From Closterium sp. Naga37s-1 (Eukaryota; Streptophyta; Zygnematophyceae; Desmidiales; Closteriaceae): a stretch of DNA of 64,000 bases. Below the pieces are notes generated by a model. The model saw only the letters and a program-made list of their open reading frames with translations, made no database searches and was not told where the DNA came from. Below, piece after piece: positions 42,501 to 54,500 of the stretch. A program made the position numbers and the translations under genes. Position 1 is the stretch's first letter, and every line of letters begins with the position of its first letter. The DNA is taken from positions 10,001-74,000 of the forward strand of contig CANJKZ010000549.1 in assembly GCA_947471745.1 (NCBI GenBank), written 5' to 3'.

Positions 42501-45500
42501 CCCTCCCGTCCACCCCTTTCCCCCCACCTCTCCACCAGGTGCCAGTGCAGCACGTGGTGTTGATGGTGCACGGGGTGGGGCAGCAACTTTTGAGGCGCCT
42601 CAAAGAAACTCCCACCTTTCCCACACCTCACTCCCCCTCCCCTCCCCTCCCCCCACCAGGTGCCAGTGCAGCACGTGGTGTTCATGGTGCACGGGGTGGG
42701 GCAGCGCCTGGAGTCAGCGCACCTGGTGGATGACGTCACGGCCTTCCGCCACCACGCAGCACAGCTCAGCCACTCGCACCTCACCGCCCACCAGCGCCTG
42801 CAGCAGCGCTGCCTCTTCATCCCCTGCCAGGTGCCCCCCTCTCTCCCTACCAACCGAGCCACCATCGCTCCTCACACCCGTGTTTCTCTTCATGATGCAG
42901 CCTCTAAACACTGTCTGCCGCGTTTCCCCTCATCTCTCTTCTCCCTCACTGTCCACCTCCCTGCCTTCCACTCCCCTCTCTCCCCGCATGTGCATGTGTG
43001 TGTGTGCACGCCCGGGTGGCAGTGGAGGAGGGGCATGGCGCTGGCATCGGAGGCGGTGGTGGAGGGGATAACGCTGGAGGGCGTGAGGGCGCTGAGGGAC
43101 GCAGTGAGCGCCACGGTGCATGATGTGCTCTACTACATGAGCCCCGCCTACTGCCAGACCATCATCCACTCGGTCAGCGCCTGCACCGCACTGCACTGCA
43201 CACGCACCCTGCTGCTCTGGGTGTTGTCACTGCTGCCAGTGTCCGGCATCTGCCTCTCGAATCCAGCCTCATCTCACCGCCTCTGTGACCTTCGCCTGCC
43301 GGGCATCTGGTCCACTTGCCAGCCTTCACCCATCAATTTGTCACCCTCTGCCATTCCTCCTCTCTTCCTCTCATTCTCACATCACCCCCTCCCCTCCTAT
43401 CTTTTCCCCTCGCAGCTAACATCCTCATTGAACCGGCTGTACCGCAAGTTCAAGAGGCGCAATCCGCTGTTCAGCGGGCGTGTGTCGGTGTTCGGCCACT
43501 CGCTGGGCTCCGTGCTGCTCCATGACATCCTCTGCCACCAGCCGCCGCTGCCTCCTCTGCTGCCCCACCCGCTGCTGCCGCCGCCGCTGCTGGAAGATGG
43601 TAGAGGGTTGGAACCGATGCAGGGAGGCGTGGGGAAGGTAGGGGACGATGGGGGATGGGAAGACGGGGAGGGGTGGAGTGAAAGTGAGGCTGCAGAATCG
43701 CCTGTGGCTGTCTCTGTGCTTGACCCACCCATGGTTCCTGCACTTGAACCTCTGTCACCTGCACTTGAGCCGGAACCTGCACTTGATTTTGTATCTGACG
43801 TTGCACCTGCACCTGTGGCTGTGCCCGAGCCAGCAGCGCCACCTGAAGCATCTGCTGACGCGCCTGTACCCCTAGATGGGGCAACACCTGTTTTGCTACG
43901 GCCTCTCCCTGCCATTACCGCTGCCAGCCCGGCCATGCCTCAAGGCCCCACGCACACCAGCGATGATGGCAGCAGCCATTGGTGGGCTGGGTGCATGCCG
44001 GTGACAAGCGGGGCGACGGACGGTGCAGGAGGAGAGGAAGGGATCGAGGCGGGGCGAGAAGGGGAGATTGAGGGTGGTGCAGTGGCGGAGCAAGGAAGGG
44101 GCTGGGAGGAGGAGGAGCAAGTGCAGGGAGGGGGTAGGAATGATGGGCAATCAGAAGCAGGTGGGGCAACGGGGGCGGACACAGAGACAGCAGAGCAGTT
44201 AAGGCACAAGGTGAGAGGCATTGTGTGTGTATGGGGAGTGCAGTGCGCTGCGTGTGAGTTGTGCCACCATTGCCTCAACTCCCAGTCAGCCCTCTCATCC
44301 TTTGCACCCAACACCTCTCCACCTTCCCTCCCCACGATCCCGTTTACCATTACTCTCTTCTCCCTTCCCCCTTGTCCCCCTCAGCTGGGCGAGCTCCAGA
44401 GGGAGGTGGACGCGTGGCGGGCCGCCTTCCACCACCTCGCCTCCTCGCTCCCCCACGTGCCTGCTGCTCGCCTTGTATCCCCCTCGCCATGCCTGCACCA
44501 CACTGCTCCCGCATGTCATCGCGCCTCTCCTCCGTCCCGCGCCTCTCAGCCCCTGCACCCCCCCGCTTCCACCCTCCCCCTCCTCGCTCTGCCACCCGCC
44601 CCTCCTCCTCTCCTCCTTCCAACGTCATCAGCACCATCGCCTGCGTGCCCCCCCACCAGTCAAGCCACCAGCCCTGCCACTCCGCCTGTGCAGCCTGCCT
44701 CACCACCTTTACCAGCCTGCCCTCCCTGCTGCCCTGCCAGCAGCCCCTCGTTGAGCCCTCCTTCTCATGCCACTGCCAGCTCTCCTCATGCTGCCCCTGC
44801 TGGCAATGTATGCGCGGTGGGGGCTGGTGACGTATTGATGGGGGACGGGGCTGAGGGCAGCATAGACAGCCGGGCAGAGGCGGGAGGGGTGGAACAGGTA
44901 GCAGGAGCACGGGAGAAGGCGAAGGATGAGGAGGGTGTGGTTGTGGGGGCATGCGGATGGGAGGGGCGAGGAGGTAGGAAAAGGAAGGGCAGTGGCGGAA
45001 GGGAGGGAGGTGGGAATGGTGGAGGGGGTGTGTCGAGAAGAGGAGTGGGTGCAGTGGAGGAGGGAGCAGCGAGAGGGAAGAGCAAGGAGAGGAGGGGCAG
45101 GGAGGTGGGTGAGACGAGGAGACAGAGGAGGAGGAGGAGGGTGGAGGGGAAGGAAAAGCTCGCTGCTTCTGCTGCAGTTGATGCTGATGATGCAGCTGGG
45201 GCTGGGGCGAGTGGGGAAGCACAGGGGTGTGAAGCACGCCTGGGGCGAGGAGTGGATGGGACAGCGAGGTTCGAAGGTGGGGAAGGAGTGGGTGGAGCAG
45301 TGGGGCAGGCACGGTGTGAGGCAGAGGCACAGGCAGAGGCACAGGCAGAGGCACAGGCAGAGGCACAGGCAGAGGCACAGGCAGAGGCACAGGCAGAGGC
45401 ACAGGCAGGAGTGGAGGCAGGGGGGGTGGTGGAGGTGGCGAGTAATGGCGGTGGAGTGGGAGGCTATGGGGGATGCAGTGAGGATTGTGAGGGACGCAGG

Positions 45501-48500
45501 GAGGGTTGTGAGGGGCGCAGGGAGGGTTGTGAGGGGCGCAGGGAGGGTTGTGAGGGGCGCAGGGATTGTGGTGAGAGAAGCAGGGAGGACGATGGGGAAT
45601 GTGGGCAAGACGAGGAGGGTAGTGAGTGGGGCGTGGCATGCGCACAAGTAGCAGTGGTGGTAGCAACAGAGGAGGGCGATGGGCCATGTGCGGGGGAGGG
45701 GCGTGGGGAAGGCAGTGGGGAAGGGCGAGAGCATGGGGGAGAGGGGCTGCATGGGGTTGCATCCACTGGTGGGAATGCGAGAGGGGTGAGTGGAGATGTG
45801 GTTAGCTGTGGGTTGGAGGGCAGGGGGGGAGAGGGCAGTGCAGAGGGCAGTGCAGAGGGGATGGGTGGTCCAGCTGGTACTGTGGAGAGTGGTGGAGAGG
45901 CGCACCAAGTGGGGGAAGAGGAGGGCGGAAGGGTAAGAAGGGGGACGCTGGGAGAGGTTGGGACCGAGGTGGCGGATGGGGGGAGAGATGGAGGGGGGTT
46001 GCAGTACAGTGCGAGTGAGCGACCAGAGTATCTGAGCGGGAGAGAAGGGGTTGTGGAGGGAGGGGAGGCATGGATGGAGGAGGAGGAGGGGTTGGATGAG
46101 AGAGAGTGGGAGAGAGGAGAGAGCCGTGGGAGGGAGGGCGCTGCAAGGGAAAAAGCAGGGCCGGCTGCGGCAGGTGCAGCAGGGGGTAGGGGCGGATTTC
46201 GGGCACATGGGAGAGGCGGCGAGAGAGCAGCATCACCGCGGGCGCCGCCGCGCCAACATGCGCCGTCCATACGCTACGGCCGCCTGCTCTTCCCCGTGAG
46301 CTGCTCTCCTCGCCCTCCTCCCTGCTTCTTGCCCCTCTCCTCATCCTCTTTGCTCCCCTCACCCTCTCATCACCCCCTCTCCACAACCCATTCCCTCCCG
46401 CCCCCACCCCCCTCCACGCGGCCACAGGTGGACACATTCTTCGCAGTGGGGTCGCCCCTCGGCCTCTTCCTCGCTCTGCGCAACATTCGCCTCGGCGATG
46501 GCGGTGAGGAGAGAGAGGGGGGGGAGTTTAGTGAGGCAGGGATGGGTGAGGCAGAAATGGGTGCGAGTGGTTGAGCAGGACGGGTGCAGGGGGGTGAGCT
46601 GGGATGGGGCGACTCAACATGAGGTTCAGGCTAGTGTTTTGATCGGACATCAGTCAGGCATGTGCCACTCTTCTCTCCCCCCCAATCACTGCATGCATGA
46701 GCAGCAGGCGGCAACAGTGCGCGGTACTGGGGCATGGAGGGAGTGCAGGAGGAGCTGCCAGCATGCCGCCATGTGCTCAACATCTTCCACCCCCACGACC
46801 CTGTCGCCTACCGGTCAGTGTCCCAGTGGTGGGTTGCACACGTGTGGTGCTGTGGCCTGCAAATGACCATTGCTGTGCCTGCATGCATGCGAGGTGCCCT
46901 TTGCCGTGTGCTCTCGTCATTCGAACCCCCTCTCACCGTGCCACGTGTCACGTGCAGATTGGAGCCATTGGTGTCACCACAGCTGGCGCAAGTTCCTCCG
47001 GTGCTCATGCCATACCACCGAGGCCGCTACCGCACGCACGTCGTAGTCAAGGTGAGGGCTGGGCTGTGCCTCTTGCTGCATTATGCCTTCCCACCATGCC
47101 CTCCCAACCCGTGCTGTTCCTCATCCTACTTCCCTCCCTCCCATACCGCAACCCCATACGTCCCCATGCGTGCACCCCCTTTTCCTTCATGCATGCAGCG
47201 CTTCTTCCAGCAGCTGAGGGACAGCCTGAGATGGCTGTACCATGCACTTGTTTCGCCACTGCAATACATGCTGGTGAGTCATGGGAGGTACTGTGATGCC
47301 ATGTGAGGCAGTGAGAGGCTATGTGGGGCAGTGAGAGGCTATGTGAGGCGGTGAGAGGCTATGTGAGGCGGTGAGAGGCTATGTGAGGCGGTGAGAGGCT
47401 ATGTGAGGCGGTGAGAGGCTATGTGAGGCGGTGAGAGGCTATGTGAGGCGGTGAGAGGCTATGTGAGGCGGTGAGAGGCTATGTGAGGCGGTGAGAGGCT
47501 ATGTGAGGCGGTGAGAGGCTATGTGAGGCGGTGAGAGGCTATGTGAGGCGGTGAGAGGCTATGTGAGGCGGTGAGAGGCTATGTGAGGCGGTGAGAGGCT
47601 ATGTGAGGCGGTGAGAGGCTATGTGAGGCGGTGAGAGGCTATGTGAGGCGGTGAGAGGCTATGTGAGGCGGTGAGAGGCTATGTGAGGCGGTGAGAGGCT
47701 ATGTGAGGCGGTGAGAGGCTATGTGAGGCGGTGAGAGGCTATGTGAGGCGGTGAGAGGCTATGTGAGGCGGTGAGAGGCTATGTGAGGCGGTGAGAGGCT
47801 ATGTGAGGTGGTGAGAGGCTATGTGAGGCGGTGAGAGGCTATGTGAGGCGGTGAGAGCCTATGTGAGGCGGTGAGAGGCTATGTGAGGCGGTGAGAGGCT
47901 ATGTGAGGCGGTGAGAGGCTATGTGAGGCGGTGAGAGGCTATGTGAGGCGGTGAGAGGCTATGTGAGGCGGTGAGAGGCTATGTGAGGCGGTGAGAGGCT
48001 ATGTGAGGCGGTGAGAGGCTATGTGAGGCGGTGAGAGGCTATGTGAGGCGGTGAGAGGCTATGTGAGGCGGTGAGAGGCTATGTGAGGCGGTGAGAGGCT
48101 ATGTGAGGCGGTGAGAGGCTATGTGAGGCGGTGAGAGGCTATGTGAGGCGGTGAGAGGCTATGTGAGGCGGTGAGAGGCTATGTGAGGCGGTGAGAGGCT
48201 ATGTGAGGCGGTGAGAGGCTATGTGAGGGGGTGAGAGGCTATGTGAGGCGGTGAGAGGCTATGTGAGGGGGTGAGAGGCTATGTGAGGGGGCATAATCCT
48301 GGTGCAGTGCTGTGAATGCGTGTGTGTGTGTGTGTTGTCACGTGGGATTCCCTCTTCCGCCCATGCATCAGCATCAGCATCAGCATCAGCATCATATCAG
48401 CATCAGCATCAGCATCAGCATCAGCATCATATCAGCATCAGCATCATATCAGCATCAGCATAAGCATCAGCATCAGCATCAGCATCAGCATCAGCATCAG

Positions 48501-51500
48501 CATCATATCAGCATCAGCATCAGCATCAGCATCAGCATCATATCAGCATCAGCATCAGCATCAACATCATATCAGCATCAGCATCAGCATCAGCATCAGC
48601 ATCATATCAGCATCACCATCAGCATCATATCAGCATCAGCATCAGCATCAGCATCAGCATCATATCAGCATCAGTATCAGCATCAGCATCAGCATCAGCA
48701 TCAGCATCAGCATCAGCATCAGCATCAGCATCAGCATCAGCATCATATCAGCATCAGCATCAGCATCAGCATCAGCATCAGCATCATATCAGCATCAGCA
48801 TCAGCATCATATCAGCATCAGCATCAGCATCAGCATCAGCATCAGCATCATATCAGCATTAGCATCAGCATCAGCATCAGCATCAGCATCATATCAGCAT
48901 CAGCATCAGCATCAGCATCAGCATCAGCATCATATCAGCATCAGCATCAACATCAGCATCAGCATCATATCAGCATCAGCATAAGCATCAGCATCAGCAT
49001 CAGCATCATATCAGCATCAGCATCAGCATCGGCATCAGCATCATATCAGCATCGGCATCAGCATCAGCATCAGCATCAGCATCAGCATCAGCATCATATC
49101 AGCATCAGCATCAGCATCAGCATCAGCATCAGCATCAGCATCAGCATCATATCAGCATCAGCATCAGCATCAGCATCAGCATCATATCAGCATCAGCATC
49201 AGCATCATATCAGCATCAGCATAAGCATCAGCATCAGCATCAGCATCATATCAGCATCACCATCAGCATCAGCATCAGCATCATATAAGCATCAGCATCA
49301 GCATCAACATCATATCAGCATCAGCATCAGCATCAGCATCAGCATCAGCATCATATCAGCATCAGCATCAGCATCAGCATCAGCATCATATCAGCATCAG
49401 CATAAGCATCAGCATCAGCATCAGCATCATATCAGCATCAGCATCAGCATCGGCATCAGCATCATATCAGCATCGGCATCAGCATCAGCATCAGCATCAG
49501 CATCAGCATCAGCATCATATCAGCATCAGCATCAGCATCAGCATCAGCATCAGCATCAGCATCATATCAGCATCAGCATCAGCATCAGCATCAGCATCAT
49601 ATCAGCATCAGCATCAGCATCATATCAGCATCAGCATAAGCATCAGCATCAGCATCAGCATCATATCAGCATCAGCATCAGCATCAGCATCAGCATCAGC
49701 ATCAGCATTAGCATCAGCATCATATCAGCATCATATCAGCATCATATCAGCATCAGCATCAGCATCAGCATCAGCATCATATCAGCATCAGCATCAGCAT
49801 CATATCAGCATCAGCATAAGTATCAGCATCATATCAGCATCATATCAGCATCATATCAGCATCAGCATCAGCATCAGCATCATATCAGCATCAGCATCAG
49901 CATCATATCAGCATCAGCATCAGCATCAGCATCAGCATCATATCAGCATAAGCATCAGCATCAGCATCAGCATCAGCATCATATCAGCATCAGCATCAGC
50001 ATCGGCATCAGCACCATATCAGCATCAGCATCAGCATCAGGATCAGCATCAGCATCAGCATCAGCATCATATCAGCATCAGCATCAGCATCATATCAGCA
50101 TCACCATCAGCATCAGCATCAGCATCATATAAGCATCAGCATCAGCATCAGCATCATATCAGCATCAGCATCAGCATCAGCATCAGCATCAGCATCAGCA
50201 TCAGCATCATATCAGCATCAGCATCAGCATCAGCATCAGCATCAGCATCATATCAGCATCAGCATCAGCATCAGCATCAGCATCAGCATCATATCAGCAT
50301 CAGCATCAGCATCATATCAGCATCACCATCAGCATCAGCATCAGCATCATATAAGCATCAGCATCAGCATCAGCATCATATCAGCATCAGCATCAGCATC
50401 AGCATCAGCATCAGCATCATATCAGCATCAGCATCAGCATCAGCATCATATCAGCATCAGTATCAGCATCAGCATCAGCATCAGCATCAGCATCAGCATC
50501 AGCATCATATCAGCATCAGCATCAGCATCAGCATCAGCATCATATCAGCATCAGCATCAGCATCAGCATCAGCATCAGCATCAGCATCAAATCAGCATCA
50601 GCATCAGCATCAGCATCATATCAGCATAGGCATCAGCATCAGCATCAGCATCAGCATCATATCAGCATCAGCATCAGCATCGGCATCAGCACCATATCAG
50701 CATCAGCATCAGCATCAGCATCAGCATCAGCATCAGGATCAGCATCAGCATCAGCATCAGCATCATATCAGCATCAGCATCACCATCATATCAGCATCAC
50801 CATCAGCATCACCATCAGCATCAGCATCAGCATCATATAAGCATCAGCATCAGCATCAGCATCATATCAGCATCAGCATCAGCATCAGCATCAGCATCAG
50901 CATCAGCATCATATCAGCATCAGCATCAGCATCAGCATCAGCATCAGCATCATATCAGCATCAGTATCAGCATCAGCATCAGCATCAGCATCAGCATCAG
51001 CATCAGCATCATATCAGCATCAGCATCAGCATCAGCATCAGCATCAGCATCAGCATCAGCATCATATCAGCATCAGCATCAGCATCAGCATCAGCATCAG
51101 CATCAGCATCAGCATCAGCATCAGCATCATATCAGCATCAGCATCAGCATCATATCAGCATCAGCATCATATCAGCATCAGCATCATATCAGCATCAGCA
51201 TCATATCAGCATCAGCATCAGCATCATATCAGCATCAGCATCAGCATCAGCATCAGCATCAGCATCATATCAGCATCAGCATCAGCATCAGCATCAGCAT
51301 CAGCATCAGCATCAGCATCAACATCATAACAGCATCAGCACCAGCATCAGCATCATATCAGCATCAGCATCAGCATCAGCATCAGCATCATCGCAGCATC
51401 ATCATCAGCATAATATCAGCATCAGCATCAGCATCAGCATCAGCATCAGCATCATATCAGAATCAGCATCAGCATCAGCATCAGCATCAGCATCAGCATC

Positions 51501-54500
51501 AGCATCAAATCAGCATCAGCATCAGCATATCAGCATAAGCATCAGCATCAGCATCAGCATCATCTCAGCATCATCATCAGCATCATATCAGCATCAGCAT
51601 CAGCATCAGCATCATCTCAGCATCATCATCAGCATCATATCAGCATCAGCATCAGCATCAGCATCAGCATCAGCATCATATCAGCATCAGCATCAGCATC
51701 TTATCAGAATCAGCATCAGCATCAGCATCAGCATCAGCATCAGCATCAAATCAGCATCAGCATCAGCATCAGCATCATATCAGCATAAGCATCAGCATCA
51801 GCATCAGCATCATATCAGCATCAGCATCAGCATCGGCATCAGCACCATATCAGCATCAGCATCAGCATCAGGATCAGCATCAGCATCAGCATCAGCATCA
51901 TATCAGCATCAGCATCAGCATCATATCAGCATCACCATCAGCATCAGCATCAGCATCATATAAGCATCAGCATCAGCATCAGCATCATATCAGCATCAGC
52001 ATCAGCATCAGCATCAGCATCAGCATCAGCATCAGCATCAGCATCATATCAGCATCAGCATCAGCATCAGCATCAGCATCATATCAGCATCAGTATCAGC
52101 ATCGGCATCAGCATCAGCATCAGCATCAGCATCAGCATCATATCAGCATCAGCATCAGCATCAGCATCAGCATCAGCATCAGCATCATATCAGCATCAGC
52201 ATCAGCATCAGCATCAGCATCAGCATCAGCATCAGCATCATATCAGCATCAGCATCAGCATCATATCAGCATCAGCATCATATCAGCATCAGCATCAGCA
52301 TCAGCATCAGCATCATATCCGCATCAGCATCAGCATCAGCATCAGCATCAAATCAGCATCAGCATCAGCATCAGCATCATATCAGCATAAGCATCAGCAT
52401 CAGCATCAGCATCATATCAGCATCAGCATCAGCATCGGCATCAGCACCATATCAGCATCAGCATCAGCATCAGCATCAGCATCAGGATCAGCATCAGCAT
52501 CAGCATCAGCATCATATCAGCATCAGCATCAGCATCATATCAGCATCACCATCAGCATCAGCATCAGCATCATATAAGCATCAGCATCAGCATCAGCATC
52601 ATATCAGCATCAGCATCAGCATCAGCATCATATCAGCATCAGCATCAGCATCAGCATCATATCAGCATCAGCATCACCATCATATCAGCATCACCATCAG
52701 CATCACCATCAGCATCAGCATCAGCATCATATAAGCATCAGCATCAGCATCAGCATCATATCAGCATCAGCATCAGCATCAGCATCAGCATCAGCATCAG
52801 CATCATATCAGCATCAGCATCAGCATCAGCATCAGCATCAGCATCATATCAGCATCAGTATCAGCATCAGCATCAGCATCAGCATCATATCAGCATCAGC
52901 ATCAGCATCAGCATCAGCATCATATCAGCATCAGCATCAGCATCAGCATCAGCATCAGCATCAGCATCAAATCAGCATCAGCATCAGCATCAGCATCATA
53001 TCAGCATAAGCATCAGCATCAGCATCAGCATCATATCAGCATCAGCATCAGCATCGGCATCAGCACCATATCAGCATCAGCATCAGCATCAGCATCAGGA
53101 TCAGCATCAGCATCAGCATCAGCATCATATCAGCATCAGCATCAGCATCATATCAGCATCACCATCAGCATCAGCATCAGCATCATATAAGCATCAGCAT
53201 CAGCATCAGCATCATATCAGCATCAGCATCAGCATCAGCATCAGCATCATATCAGCATCAGCATCAGCATCAGCATCAGCATCATATCAGCATCAGTATC
53301 AGCATCAGCATCAGCATCAGCATCAGCATCAGCATCAGCATCATATCAGCATCAGCATCAGCATCAGCATCAGCATCAGCATCAGCATCAGCATCATATC
53401 AGCATCAGCATCAGCATCAGCATCAGCATCAGCATCAGCATCATATCAGCATCAGCATCATATCAGCATCAGCATCAGCATCAGCATCAGCATCATATCA
53501 GCATCAGCATCAGCATCAGCATCAGCATCAGCATCAGCATCAGCATCAAATCAGCATCAGCATCAGCATCAGCATCATATCAGCATAAGCATCAGCATCA
53601 GCATCAGCATCATATCAGCATCAGCATCAGCATCGGCATCAGCACCATATCAGCATCAGCATCAGCATCAGCATCAGGATCAGCATCAGCATCAGCATCA
53701 GCATCATATCAGCATCAGCATCAGCATCAGCATCAGCATCATATAAGCATCAGCATCAGCATCAACATCATATCAGCATCAGCATCAGCATCAGCATCAG
53801 CATCATATCAGCATCACCATCAGCATCAGCATCAGCATCATATAAGCATCAGCATCAGCATCAACATCATATCAGCATCAGCATCAGCATCAGCATCAGC
53901 ATCAGCATCATATCAGCATCAGCATCAGCATCAGCATCAGCATCATATCAGCATCAGTATCAGCATCAGCATCAGCATCAGCATCAGCATCAGCATCAGC
54001 ATCAGCATCAGCATCATATCAGCATCAGCATCAGCATCAGCATCAGCATCAGCATCAGCATCAGCATCATATCAGCATCAGCATCAGCATCAGCATCAGC
54101 ATCAGCATCATATCAGCATCAGCATCAGCATCATATCAGCATCAGCATCAGCATCAGCATCAGCATCAGCATCAGCATCAGCATCATATCAGCATCAGCA
54201 TCAGCATCAGCATCAGCATCATATCAGCATCAGTATCAGCATCAGCATCAGCATCAGCATCAGCATCAGCATCATATCAGCATCAGCATCAGCATCAGCA
54301 TCAGCATCAGCATCAGCATCATATCAGCATCAGCATCAGCATCAGCATCAGCATCAGCATCATATCAGCATCAGCATCAGCATCATATCAGCATCAGCAT
54401 CAGCATCAGCATCAGCATCATATCAGCATCAGCATCAGCATCAGCATCAGCATCAGCCTCATATCAGCATCAGCATCAACATCATAACAGCATCAGCACC

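Noticed and set aside
44350-46437. Long antisense Pro/Leu/His-rich frames opposite SGR2 exon 11
   Set aside because: Mirror image of a GC-rich, low-complexity coding strand, with no recognisable domain.
42660-46574. One uninterrupted 1,304-codon frame across SGR2
   Set aside because: It runs through introns with clear GTGAG/CAG borders. The homologous blocks need those introns removed, although several exons do share this frame.
48312-50132. 606-codon His-Gln / Ile-Ser / Ala-Ser repeat protein
   Set aside because: It is the CATCAG hexamer read in changing frames. There is no conserved domain, and it lies inside an SGR2 intron.
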